NCBI GenBank assembly: GCA_002423435.1
Contig: DIWE01000009.1
Coordinates: 32,565 to 96,564 of the forward strand
DNA from: Clostridiales bacterium UBA6114
GTDB taxonomy: Bacteria; Bacillota; Clostridia; Oscillospirales; Butyricicoccaceae
DNA length: 64,000 bases
Direction: 5' to 3'
Of the stretch, positions 16,086-24,978 are shown piece after piece (position 1 is the stretch's first letter; every line of letters begins with the position of its first letter). The translations under genes and the position numbers were made by a program. The notes beneath the pieces are model-generated. The model was not told the origin of the DNA. It did no database searches and saw nothing but the letters and a program-made list of their open reading frames with translations.

Positions 16086-16191
16086 TATGTAACCCCTCGC
16101 CTTTTTAAGAGTAAAGCGCCTTCTTAGAATCCGCCGCAGGAATATTGTACCATCCGCCCGGCACGGAATCAACCCGCCTTCAGCCCGGGGG

Positions 16192-17166
16192 TCATTCGTC
16201 GGACGCCGCCGGCAAGTGCTCCGCACGGCCCCGGCTTTTTCTGACGAGGGCGTTTCTTTCCCAGAAAACGCCGTCGTGATACCCCTGGATCAGGGAGTCG
16301 TTTTCGGCCGCTTCGAGCCTTTTCCCCGTCCATGCGCAATACGTCTCATCGGTCTCGATCCCAAGAAAGCGCCTGCCCAGCTTTTTTGCGACAACGGATG
16401 TCGTCCCCGAGCCCGCGAACGGGTCCAAGACGATGTCCCCGGGTTTGGAGCTCGCAAGGATCAGCTTCGCGATCAGCTTTTCCGGTTTCTGGGTCGGATG
16501 GTCGGTGTTTTCCGGCATAGACCAGTATGGAACCGAAATATCGTCCCAAAAGTTTGACGGGTATGTGTTTCTGAAATTTCCGTCTCCCGTCTCCTCCCAA
16601 TCCTTCGGTTTTCCGTTTTGCCGATAGGGCGCAAGCACCCTTCGCCTGAGCTTTACATCGTCGACATTGAAGGTGTATTTCGCCGAACAGGTCGCGAAAA
16701 ATATGTCTTCCATCGCGTTTTTCCAGTTTTTGAGCGCGCCCCGCCCTTTTTCCCTTTGCCAGGTGATCCTGTTGCGGAGCGTAAAATAATCGGAGAGGAC
16801 GTCCGCGATCGCCATGCCCGAGCGCCAGTCGCAGCAGACATAGACGCTCGCGGTCGGCTTTAAGACATGGAGCGCGCTTTTTATCCATTCCCGCGTATAT
16901 TTTTTATAGTCGTCGTCCGACATTTTCCTAAACCCGGTTCCGTTATAATTTTTAGCAAGATTATACGGCGGATCGACGATCAGAAGATCGACAAAATTCG
17001 CGGGCAGCAGCGGCAATACCGAAAATGCGTCGCCGTTTACGGTTTTGTCGACGATTTTCCCCAGATCTGCCTTTTCCGTCACGCGCAGGCATCTTGAGAG
17101 ATAGTTCTCTTTCTCCTCCGTGCTTAACGTGAGGGTTCTGTTTCTCGCCGCCCTGGCCTTTCCCAT
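16192..17166 (-). CDS. Site-specific DNA methyltransferase (N4/N6 amino-MTase, beta class order)
   Basis: 324 residues. The catalytic motif IV 'LLIVDPPYNL' comes first (around residue 63) and the SAM-binding motif I 'DIVLDPFAGSGTTSVVAKK' comes near the C-terminus, the beta-class permutation. 'HPTQKPEKLIAKLI' is the usual motif X/I linker. It modifies adenine-N6 or cytosine-N4. No restriction endonuclease or specificity subunit is adjacent, so it looks like an orphan methyltransferase of possible phage origin or an epigenetic role. Confidence 0.9.
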   Translation of the reverse strand: MGKARAARNRTLTLSTEEKENYLSRCLRVTEKADLGKIVDKTVNGDAFSVLPLLPANFVDLLIVDPPYNLAKNYNGTGFRKMSDDDYKKYTREWIKSALHVLKPTASVYVCCDWRSGMAIADVLSDYFTLRNRITWQREKGRGALKNWKNAMEDIFFATCSAKYTFNVDDVKLRRRVLAPYRQNGKPKDWEETGDGNFRNTYPSNFWDDISVPYWSMPENTDHPTQKPEKLIAKLILASSKPGDIVLDPFAGSGTTSVVAKKLGRRFLGIETDETYCAWTGKRLEAAENDSLIQGYHDGVFWERNALVRKSRGRAEHLPAASDE

Positions 17167-17429
17167 ACCGAAGGTTCCCCTTTAATCAAGTTTTGTTTCT
17201 ATTTCAGTCTACCCGGTATTCCGCTTCAATGCAAGCTCAATCGTGCCCCGGCCAAAACAGCAGCCCGTATTGGAAATCCGTAAAGCGCGTCTTTTTTCAG
17301 GCTGCAAAAATTTTAAAACAGATGGTATAAACGGTATGCCGGCAGGCAAACTATAGTCAATGAACTTCAAAATGAGAACATTTTGAAGCCTCACGGTTTT
17401 ATACGCGATTGATATTTGGAGGTGACAAA

Positions 17430-17591
17430 ATGGATAAAATCAATCCAAGCATTGGCTGCACGGTTACTCAGTGTATGTATCACAGCAGGGGCCAGGATTA
17501 CTGTTCTTTAGACAAAATTATGGTCGTCACCCATGAAACAGATCCCAAAGTGGATCAGTGTACGGACTGCCAATCCTTCAGGCGAAAATAA
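17430..17591 (+). CDS. DUF1540 domain protein (Cys-rich)
   Basis: A 53-residue protein starting at ATG 17430 after GGAGGTG. Cysteines lie in 'GCTVTQCMYHSRGQDYC' and 'QCTDCQSF', the DUF1540 pattern of one small metal-binding knot. The family is widespread in spore-forming Firmicutes and its role is unknown. A terminator follows. Confidence 0.88.
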   Translation: MDKINPSIGCTVTQCMYHSRGQDYCSLDKIMVVTHETDPKVDQCTDCQSFRRK

Positions 17592-17625
17592 ATTCCCATA
17601 CCATATTCCCTCTTCCTCTTTTTAT

Positions 17626-17657
17626 GAACTCCGCCACAACGGGTGGAGTTTTCATTT
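17626..17657 (+). terminator. Terminator after DUF1540
   Basis: AACTCC...GGAGTT stem followed by TTCATTTT, 35 nt beyond the stop codon. Confidence 0.65.
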
Positions 17658-17734
17658 TGTCCGATATGATTTTTGGTTTTCGGGGTTATAATAGAAGTAT
17701 ATAAGAGGTAATACTGATCAAGGAGGTGGATATA

Positions 17735-17929
17735 ATGAACGCCTACATTGACCGCGACGGCTGCATCAGCTGCGGGCTCTGCATAGATACTTGCCCCAAT
17801 GTTTTCCGCATGGGCGATGACGGCCTGGCCGAAGTGTATGTGGATGAAGTGCCCGAGGAAGACGCCGATCTTGCCGTCGAGGCTCAGGAAAACTGCCCGG
17901 TCTCCGTCATTACCGTGAAAGAGCAATAA
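17735..17929 (+). CDS. Ferredoxin, 4Fe-4S
   Basis: A 64-residue protein starting at ATG 17735 after AAGGAGG. 'GCISCGLCIDTCPNVF' gives CxxCxxCxxxCP and a last Cys lies in 'ENCPVSVI'. Five Cys fit a single-cluster ferredoxin whose extra Cys may pair or be free. The acidic composition is typical of soluble electron carriers. A TATAAT box near 17686-17691 fits a promoter. The stop codon lies inside the left inverted repeat of the neighbouring mobile element. Confidence 0.93.
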   Translation: MNAYIDRDGCISCGLCIDTCPNVFRMGDDGLAEVYVDEVPEEDADLAVEAQENCPVSVITVKEQ

Positions 17930-17980
17930 AAACATTGCCCGCCTTTTTGGGCGGGGTATCATAGGGACAAAAAGTGAACC
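17924..17980 (+). repeat. Left imperfect inverted repeat of the mobile element
   Basis: The first 20 nt (CAATAAAAACATTGCCCGCC) recur exactly in inverted orientation at 26292-26311, and similarity continues weakly to GTGAACC. The repeat contains the ferredoxin stop codon and a GCCCGCC/GGGCGGG hairpin that serves as its terminator. Confidence 0.6.
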
Positions 17981-18037
17981 GGGTATAAATCCCTGTGATG
18001 GGGCGGACAGTTTCGGCTATCCGCCCTGCTTTTTTGC

Positions 18038-19728
18038 CTATGCTGTCAGGTCTGTCGCCGAGATATCCATAGTCTCATATTCTTCCGGCAAGGCTTCCAG
18101 TGCTTCCTCTTGTTCCACCGGCGTATCCATCAGTCCGATATCCCGGTAGTAAATCCAGATATCCTGCTCGGCGGTGCGGGAGTATCTCTGCGACTTTTCT
18201 CCCACCACGATCTTCTGAATGAACAGCCGCAGGATTTCCGGTGTGAGCTCGGTGATGTTGCTGTACCGTTTGGCTTTGTCAATAAACTGCGCTACATTGG
18301 TCAGCGAGTTCTGAAGTGGTTCCAGCCGTTGCTCCAGCTTTGGGAGCTTCTCCCGTAGTTTCGCCTGTTCAATAGTGTACTCTGAGGAGAGCAGCCGGAA
18401 GTGTTCGTTCGGGATGCGTCCCAGCACATTATCCTCATAGAGGCGCTTGAATAATGCTGTCAGTTCGCCATCCCGCCGTTTCATGGCGTCAATCTCCCGC
18501 TGGATGCGGGTGATTTCCTGCCGGGTTTCGTCGGAATTCTTGCGGGTGATATGCTCCGCAAACAGCTTTTCCTTCTGTCTGGCGTAGTGGGTCACCCGTT
18601 TGAGATCGTCCAGAATAATCGCCTTAAGCTGCGTTTCCCGGATATAATGCGAACTGCATTCCTCTTTGCCGCGCTTCTTGTAGGTGGAACACATAAAGTT
18701 GTTCTGCGTTTCCTTCATGGTGTGCGCCCGGTGAAGCACCAGCGTGCCGCCGCAGTTGGCGCAGAAGACCAGTCCGGAGAATAGGTTCGGTGTATCCATC
18801 TGCTTGGGCGGGCGTTTTTTGTGCTTGCGGATATCCTGCACGATGTCCCAAAGCTCCTGTGAAATCAGAGGTTCGTGGTATTCTCGAACTTCAGCCATTC
18901 GGATTCCGGGCGCTCGACCTGCTTCTTATTCTTGTAGGACGCGGTGGTGTAGCGCAGATTGACGGTGTGCCCAAGGTAGGAAATGTCGCACAGTATATTG
19001 GCGATACTCGTGTCACTCCAGTTGCATGGCCTTTCCGTATCCAGATTCACTAAAGCCACGCCGGTTTGCCGGTAGTAGTAATTGGTGGGCGTCAGAATCT
19101 GTTTCGCTTTCAGCTGCTTGGCGATCTGGCTGGGGCCTCTGCCCTCGGCGCAGAGCCGAAAAATATGCCGCACAACCTCAGCGGCCTGCTCGTCGGGGAC
19201 AATCTGTCTGGGGTTGTCCTCGCTCTTTTTGTAGCCGTAAGGCGGCCTTGTGCCGATCCGTTCCCCGCGTTCCGCCTGCGCCTTTTTGACCGCCCGGATT
19301 TTCCGGCTGGTGTCCTTGGCATAGAAATCGTTGAACAGGTTTTTGAACGGAGCAAAGTCGTTGTCACCATACAGGCTGTCCACACCGTCGTTGACGGCAA
19401 TGAAGCGGATGCCGTAGCTGGGAAAGATCATTTCCGTGTACTGTCCCACGAGCAGGTAGTCCCTTCCGAGCCGCGACATATCCTTGACAATGAGGGTGGC
19501 GACCTGATCGCTTTCCATCAGCTCCATCACGTCCTTCCATGCCGGGCGGTTGAAGTTGGTGCCGGAGTAGCCGTCATCGCACAGGAATTTCAGATTGGTA
19601 AAGCCGTTGTCCTCCGCGTATTTCTCCAGCATCTGCCGCTGGTTTTGAATGCTGTTGGACTCGCCCTCACGCTCGTCCTCCTGGCTGAGCCTGCCGTAAA
19701 GTATCGTATATTGTTCCTGGTTTGCCAT
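18038..19728 (-). pseudogene. Large serine recombinase (TnpX/TndX-like), frameshifted
   Basis: The N-terminal part (ATG 19728, AGGAGG site) has the resolvase catalytic domain: 'YGRLSQEDEREGESNSI' with the catalytic Ser region, and 'VKDMSRLGRDYL' with the Arg pair. The recombinase domain reads to 'SEWLKFENTT' and hits a stop at 18865. The remainder (zinc ribbon 'VFCANCGGTLVL' with partner Cys, coiled coil, C-terminal tail) continues in another frame from about 18880. A single deleted nucleotide at the N-T-H-E-P-L-I junction explains the break. Intact relatives excise and integrate elements such as Tn4451. It sits at the left end of the element. Confidence 0.9.
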
Positions 19729-19811
19729 TTTCAAAAATCCTCCTTTTCCTGCGGCAAACCGAATACGGTACCACACATCATACCGTATCGGTTCCCACAA
19801 GTCTACTGATT

Positions 19812-20105
19812 TCAGGCAGTCCGTGTATCCTTTTCAAGCTCCGTGTCGATGAGCGCCAGCAGTCTGTCCGTAGGGGTGGTTTCAGTATCCGCCGGGAATA
19901 CCGAGCGGACGCGGAAGCGTCTGCCCTCGATATCCATCATGCGGTCGGTTCTGGTCTGTCCGGGATCGAAAATAACCATCGCGTCCTCAAAGCAGGGGAT
20001 GCATTTCCCATCCACCACTTCGTCCCATACCACCTCGGTGGTTTCGTAAGCGCCGAGAATGCCGGTGTCCAGATAGTGCCGCGCAATCATCTTTTCTCTA
20101 TCCAT
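19812..20105 (-). CDS. Hypothetical protein of the mobilization module
   Basis: 97 residues, start ATG 20105 after GGGGAGAAAGG. The sequence MDREKMIARHYLDTGIL... with 'VVDGKCIPCFEDAMVIFD' shows no family I can name. It lies between recombinase and relaxase genes in the same direction, as small conserved proteins often do in clostridial mobilizable elements. It is possibly regulatory. Confidence 0.6.
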   Translation of the reverse strand: MDREKMIARHYLDTGILGAYETTEVVWDEVVDGKCIPCFEDAMVIFDPGQTRTDRMMDIEGRRFRVRSVFPADTETTPTDRLLALIDTELEKDTRTA

Positions 20106-20129
20106 AGGTTTCCTTTCTCCCCGTTGGGG

Positions 20130-21139
20130 TTACATTGTCAGATCTATTTCCTGTTCCTGCTCGCTCTGGAGCTTGTGCCCTTGGGCGAGCTTCTTGCGGG
20201 CCTCCCGCTGTTTCTGCTTGCTGTCCGTCCATGCGTGCGGCGTAAGCGGAGGCGGCACATCGCCCACACTCTCCAAGTTCTTGCCAAGAGAAATCAAATT
20301 CTCAGCGAGGTGTTCCGCCTGCTCCATCTGCCCCATCCAGCTCTCAGGCGGTTCCGGCGTCAGCGGAGCAAATCCATGCTCGGCACGAGAGGCAAACAAC
20401 TTCTCCAGATTTTCCTTGAGGTAGGTTTCGTCATGGAGTTTGTTGTCCCGGCATTTCATGCCGCCCGGACAAGTGTAGGTGATATATTTCCGGGTATCGC
20501 TCCACTGAACCTTGTAGCCTTCATACTCCATGTTCTGGATGAAACTCTCCCGGTCGGGACTGTACAGCAGGGCGTCCTCGATGGCTTTGATGAGGGTGAA
20601 TTTCCAGCTCTCGCCGCGCTCGGCGGCGCGGTATTCTCCCGCCAGCGCGCGCTTTTTCTTCTGCCCTTTGTGATAGCTCTCCAGCACCGGCTGTCCGTAT
20701 GCCATGCAAATTTCATCGTTGACCCTGCGGTGCTGTACAAGATCGTCATGATTCTGGTGCAGCTTTTTGCCAGTCTTGAAGCCGACCGAGTTGACCAGAA
20801 GGTGGTTGTGGAAGTTGTCGGTGTCGCAATGGGTGGCTACCAGCACCTCGTAATCTGGAAAACAAACTCCAGGCCGATCTGATGAACCTCCCGCGGCGTG
20901 AGGTCGGTGTCCTCGGGGAAGGACTGCACGAACTGGAAAAATTGCTTTTGGTCTGTCTTTCGATACTGTTGCTTGGTGGTCATCATTTCAAGGTAAGCGG
21001 TGTAGGCGCTGCAGTTAAAACCGGATACTAAACTCTGCCCTTCATAGGTGGTCTTCTTTTTGTTGATAGCGTAGAGCATGGTTCCCAGCAGCGCTCCCTT
21101 TGTCTGCTTCTGATTTTTGATCGGGGTAAAGGTAGCCAT
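20130..21139 (-). pseudogene. Relaxase/mobilization nuclease (MobA/VirD2 type), frameshifted
   Basis: The N-terminal frame (start 21139, TGATG overlap with mobC) covers 'TFTPIKNQKQTKGALLG' to 'EVHQIGLEF' and then goes out of frame. The second frame resumes at 'FPDYEVLVATHCDTDNFHNH', carrying the HxxxxxxHNH-like metal-binding triad of relaxases, 'SVGFKTGKKLH' and a basic tail. A small deletion not divisible by three near 20845-20860 breaks it. The intact protein would nick oriT and start transfer. Confidence 0.88.
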
Positions 21140-21441
21140 CACAACACCTCCGTCAGCTTGCGAAGCTCGCTGTGGATGTCCGCAAGGGTTTCCTCAAATT
21201 CATCCAGCTTAACAGCCTGCACCTTTCCCATGTTGCACAGAATCATCAGCTGGTTGAGGTTCCTGCCGAGGGCTTTCAGCTGACTGACCATCTCCGGCAG
21301 ACTGTCGATGACGATAATCTTCCGGTTAAGCGCCGTTTCGATCATAAATTCCGAGGCTGTCCGGCCTGCCCGTTTTGCTCTGCCGATGATCACCGCCTTT
21401 TCCTGGGTTGTCATTCGGATGTTGAATCGTTCGCTTTTCAT
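21139..21441 (-). CDS. mobC: MobC-like mobilization relaxosome protein
   Basis: 100 residues from ATG 21441 (MKSERFNIRMTTQEKAVI). The N-terminus is a ribbon-helix-helix-like DNA-binding region and 'LKALGRNLNQLM' is the MobC signature. It helps the relaxase open oriT. It overlaps the relaxase start, forming a mobC-mobA operon. It appears intact, unlike the relaxase. Confidence 0.88.
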   Translation of the reverse strand: MKSERFNIRMTTQEKAVIIGRAKRAGRTASEFMIETALNRKIIVIDSLPEMVSQLKALGRNLNQLMILCNMGKVQAVKLDEFEETLADIHSELRKLTEVL

Positions 21442-21597
21442 ATGCCCATTCGCTCCTTTCGTCCTCACGGGGTGTGGGGCAGCGCCCCGTTTTTTTATGC
21501 GGTCGGCGTACAGCCGAATGCTATGCTTGCCCCTCCCAACGGGAGGGTTTTCATACCCTGCATCGAACTCACCTCCTGCGTGATAATGAATCACAAA
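21442..21597. other. Candidate origin of transfer region
   Basis: Upstream of mobC are several inverted repeats: GGGGC/GCCCC followed by TTTTTTT (21477-21497), GCCGAATGC region repeats, and CCCTCCC-AACG-GGAGGG (21532-21549). oriT sites of this mobilization family usually lie here. The nic site could not be identified with certainty. Confidence 0.4.
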
Positions 21598-21626
21598 TTG
21601 AAATCTATTATTCTTTGTGTTATCAT
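21598..21626 (+). promoter_or_regulatory. Sigma-A-type promoter for the DUF6076-like gene
   Basis: TTGAAA (21598-21603), a 17-nt spacer and TATCAT (21621-21626), about 88 nt upstream of ATG 21714. Confidence 0.6.
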
Positions 21627-21713
21627 TATCGTACAGACAAAATCCGGAGTACACAGGGAAGCGCAAATGACGGATTTTAACCGAATTCGATTATTTGCAG
21701 AAAGGAGAAAAGC

Positions 21714-22802
21714 ATGGCGCAGTATCCGCATGTCCGGGTCTTTTACGGCAGCGACGGGCTGGTTCATTTCATGCCGTTTACGAATGCGGTCCATAATGGG
21801 CAGTACGCGGAAAAGCACATCGGGCAGGGATTGATTGACTTTACCGAACTGGATTTGAGCGAGTACCGGCTGCAGTTGGACATGGCGAGAGGCATCCCGC
21901 TCACGATGGAGCGCTATCAGGAAGTCCGGAACGCCATTTACGATGTCGCGGAAACGCTGAATCAGAAGCACAGCTATGTCTTCTTCTTTCTTGTGGGGCT
22001 GCTCAACAACATTCTGAAAACGCCCATCTACTACAAGGACGATATCGACGCCGAGCAATTGAAACAGCTTGCCATCTGCCTGGCGGAATTGGAGCGTATC
22101 CCCCAGCTTCAAGAGGTTTTCCGGGAAGCGGCCGACATGTGCCTGGACAGAGAAAACCGCCCGGACAAAATCATGTCCGAGCGGCTGTGCGCGTTTGTAG
22201 CAGGGCATCCCGAGTTCGGGGACGCCGCGGTGAAAATGCAATACGCTATTCTGCCCAAAAAGAAAGGTAAGGTGGATATCGACACTCTGCGGGATATCCA
22301 CGACTGGAAGCTGACCGAACAGGAGGAGCTGCTGGAAATCATGCACCAGGACGGTGAGGGCGTGAGTCTGATGCTCTACTACCTGATCGAATATCTGGAT
22401 GAGATGCTGTTCTTTGAATTTACCGAGATGTTGAAAAACGGGCAGTATGTAAAGCGGTGCAAGCTCTGCGACCGGTATTTCGTGCTGGCCGATAAACGGA
22501 AACGGGATTTCTGCGAGAGACCGTACAAGGGTAAGCGGACTTGCAGGCAGGTTGGGGCAAAGCTGTTCTTTGAAAAAGGGATCGAGGCCGACGCGTTTTT
22601 ACAGCAATACCTGACCGAGTACAACAAGGTCTATTCCCGCCGGTACCGAGCGACTGGAAAATATGCTGTGGAGCACAGCGGCAAGGATTTAACCGAGGAA
22701 CAGTTCAAGGCTTGGTCTGCCGTTGCCAGTCAGGCCCGGCGGGATTATGTGGAGGGTAATATCTCCGGCGAGGAGATGCTGGCGAGGGTACGAGTGGATT
22801 AA
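21714..22802 (+). CDS. Hypothetical protein, DUF6076-like, with C-terminal zinc-binding motif
   Basis: A 362-residue protein after GAAAGGAG. The N-terminal two thirds is helical with no recognised domain. Residues near 255-285 contain 'CKLCDRYFVLADKRKRDFC' and 'KRTCRQVG', a C-x2-C...C...C arrangement like CGNR-type zinc fingers. This pattern is found in the DUF6076 group of Clostridia, often beside mobile elements. The function is unknown; nucleic-acid binding or regulation is an inference from the zinc knuckle. It is the first + strand gene of the element cargo. Confidence 0.7.
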   Translation: MAQYPHVRVFYGSDGLVHFMPFTNAVHNGQYAEKHIGQGLIDFTELDLSEYRLQLDMARGIPLTMERYQEVRNAIYDVAETLNQKHSYVFFFLVGLLNNILKTPIYYKDDIDAEQLKQLAICLAELERIPQLQEVFREAADMCLDRENRPDKIMSERLCAFVAGHPEFGDAAVKMQYAILPKKKGKVDIDTLRDIHDWKLTEQEELLEIMHQDGEGVSLMLYYLIEYLDEMLFFEFTEMLKNGQYVKRCKLCDRYFVLADKRKRDFCERPYKGKRTCRQVGAKLFFEKGIEADAFLQQYLTEYNKVYSRRYRATGKYAVEHSGKDLTEEQFKAWSAVASQARRDYVEGNISGEEMLARVRVD

Positions 22803-22929
22803 AGACAGAGAAAAACAGGTGTGTAAGGATTTGTTACACTCCTGCTTCTTAGCATCAATGAAATATTACTTATTTCACCCGCACATTTGAGTACAATCCA
22901 CCGTTAAACAATTGAGAGGAGGTTTTGAG

Positions 22930-23391
22930 GTGTCGACCGATATCAAAGAACAATACGATAAAATCTATCGCTATTGCTACTATAAGGTTGGCGATCCCTC
23001 TTTGGCGGAAGATCTGACCCAAGAAACCTTCCTTAAATACTTTGCGCAGAGCTCCTACATAGAACGCGGCAAGGCGCTTGCATACCTTTACACCATCGCG
23101 CGAAATCTCTGCATAGACGCTTTCCGTAAAAAACATCCTGGGGAGCTTCCCGACGAATTACCCGATCACGATTCCATGGAAAGGCTGGAGCTCAAAATCG
23201 CGGTGCGGCAGGCGCTGAAAACGCTGCCGAAACAGGAACGGGAGCTGTTGCTCCTGAGGTACGCAAACGAGCTTTCCGTCGGTGAAATTTCGGTGATCAT
23301 GGGTATGTCTCGCTTCGCGGTTTACCGCAGGACAAGTTCCGCGCTGGCGGCCCTGAAAGTATTGCTTGGAGAGGGGGATTCCAATGAATAG
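22930..23391 (+). CDS. RNA polymerase sigma factor, ECF-type sigma-70
   Basis: 153 residues from GTG 22930, chosen because GAGGAGG lies 8 nt upstream. Region 2 is 'YCYYKVGDPSLAEDLTQETFLKYF' with 'YTIARNLCIDAFRKK'. Region 4 is 'LPKQERELLLLRYANELSVGEISVIMGMS' and a helix-turn-helix. It is followed with no gap by a membrane protein and two ABC transporter genes. It probably controls this module, which lacks an obvious anti-sigma gene unless the next membrane protein serves that role. Confidence 0.92.
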   Translation: MSTDIKEQYDKIYRYCYYKVGDPSLAEDLTQETFLKYFAQSSYIERGKALAYLYTIARNLCIDAFRKKHPGELPDELPDHDSMERLELKIAVRQALKTLPKQERELLLLRYANELSVGEISVIMGMSRFAVYRRTSSALAALKVLLGEGDSNE

Positions 23392-24136
23392 AAAACTGAA
23401 AAACGCCCTGCGGTCAGCCTTTGAAGTGCCGGAGCCTGTGGATAAAAAGCGGTTTTTGGAGTCACTGCGCTATCCCAAAATCACCCGTCGGAATTTCTTT
23501 CTCAGCCAGCTTGGCTATATCCGCAAACGGATCTGGGCGCTTTCCGTATTGATTGTACTCGCTGGCTGGGCAGTTGCATTCTTGTCCCCGCTGTCTGCAA
23601 ACTGGCATATTGAAGAGGAAAAGATCTGGATCATTTCCGCACTCCTGCCCTTTCTGGCGCTGCTGACAGCTACTGAAATTTATCGCTCCGCGGCTTACCG
23701 CATGGCGGAGCTGGAAATAAGCTGCCGGTTCAGCCTGCCGCAAATTATTATAGCACGCGCGGCCATTTTAGGCGGAGGGAATTTTCTTGTTCTGGCTATG
23801 CTGCTGACCTTTATCAGCCGGGTATCGCCATACGGTCTGCTGCAGGCCGCAACGTACCTGCTTGTGCCGTATCTCATCACCTGCGGTGTTTGCCTGCTGA
23901 TACTGAACAAAGTTCACGGTAAGGAAAGCATATACGGCTGTGCCGTGGCGGCCTGCTTTGTCAGCATGACGAATGTCATATTCAGCACGACGATGCAGAT
24001 TCTCTATTCGAACGCATTCCTGATCTACTGGCTGCTTGTGTTTGCCGCCGGCGCTTTGCTCGTCGGCATTCAGATACGGTGCCTGCTCAAACAAACGGAG
24101 GATAGAACATGCAACAACTTACTCTTGACCGAGTGA
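23384..24136 (+). CDS. Multipass membrane protein of the sigma/ABC module
   Basis: 250 residues from ATG 23384 (overlaps the sigma gene by 8 nt). A cytoplasmic N-terminus of about 55 residues precedes six hydrophobic segments, e.g. 'IWALSVLIVLAGWAVAFL' and 'LIYWLLVFAAGALLVGIQI'. The N-terminal position after an ECF sigma gene allows an anti-sigma or sensor role. The overall shape also fits an ABC-2-type permease half. No family motif is decisive. Confidence 0.65.
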   Translation: MNRKLKNALRSAFEVPEPVDKKRFLESLRYPKITRRNFFLSQLGYIRKRIWALSVLIVLAGWAVAFLSPLSANWHIEEEKIWIISALLPFLALLTATEIYRSAAYRMAELEISCRFSLPQIIIARAAILGGGNFLVLAMLLTFISRVSPYGLLQAATYLLVPYLITCGVCLLILNKVHGKESIYGCAVAACFVSMTNVIFSTTMQILYSNAFLIYWLLVFAAGALLVGIQIRCLLKQTEDRTCNNLLLTE

Positions 24137-24978
24137 CAAAACACTATGGCAGTAAAATCGCCTGCGACCGTATTTCTCTGGTTCTTCATCAAGGCGTGTA
24201 CGGTCTGCTTGGAGCGAACGGCGCGGGCAAGACCACCCTGATGCGGATGATGTGCGGGGTACTGACCCCGACCTCCGGAAGCATCGCCTATGACGGAATG
24301 GATGTGAGCCGCGAGGATTACCGCGACGCTCTGGGGTATCAACCGCAGGAATTCGGTTATTATCCGGAATTCTCTGCTATGGACTTTATGCTTTACATCG
24401 CCGCGCTCAAAGGGATTCCCAAACCGCGTGCCAAGGAAAAAGCGTGGGAGCTGCTGGAGCTTGTTTCCCTTGAAAAGGAATCGAAAAAGAAAATCAAGAC
24501 CTTTTCCGGCGGCATGAAGCAGCGGCTCGGCGTCGCCCAGTCGATGCTGAACGACCCGAAGATTCTGATCTTGGACGAACCGACGGCCGGACTTGATCCC
24601 AAGGAGCGGATACGCTTTCGCAATTTGATTTCCCGCCTTGGCGCTGATCGGATTGTACTGCTTTCCACCCATATCGTTTCGGATGTGGAGCACATTGCCG
24701 ACACCATTTTGGTGATGAAGGACGGCCAGTTAATCCACAATGGCTCGCTGGAAGAAATCATCCGCACGATAGAGGGTAAGGTTTGGGAGTGTGTTGTGCA
24801 GCAAGAGGCAGCGGATGTCCTGTGCGAAAAGTACCCTGTCATCAATTTACGGCAAGAGAATCAGAATATATTTTTACGTCTGATCTGCGAGAAAAAGCCA
24901 TGCGATTCGGCGGTAAACGCGCAGGCTGCTTTGGAAGATCTTTATCTGTATTATTTCAGCGGGGTGAGCGGACAATGA
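24109..24978 (+). CDS. ABC transporter ATP-binding protein (ABC-2 / drug-exporter type)
   Basis: 289 residues. Walker A is 'GLLGANGAGKTTLMRMM', the signature is 'TFSGGMKQRLGVAQ', Walker B is 'ILILDEPTAGLDP' and the H-loop is 'LLSTHIVSDVEHI'. The C-terminal extension is as in BcrA/CcmA-type exporters. It overlaps the upstream membrane gene by 28 nt and the downstream permease by 4 nt. It should energise the 24975-26192 permease. Confidence 0.95.
   Translation: MQQLTLDRVTKHYGSKIACDRISLVLHQGVYGLLGANGAGKTTLMRMMCGVLTPTSGSIAYDGMDVSREDYRDALGYQPQEFGYYPEFSAMDFMLYIAALKGIPKPRAKEKAWELLELVSLEKESKKKIKTFSGGMKQRLGVAQSMLNDPKILILDEPTAGLDPKERIRFRNLISRLGADRIVLLSTHIVSDVEHIADTILVMKDGQLIHNGSLEEIIRTIEGKVWECVVQQEAADVLCEKYPVINLRQENQNIFLRLICEKKPCDSAVNAQAALEDLYLYYFSGVSGQ

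Noticed and set aside
16086..16226. Longer N-terminus for the ketopantoate reductase
   Set aside because: The family begins at MEIKTVSMIGLGSLG; the extension overlaps the methyltransferase end and lacks homology.
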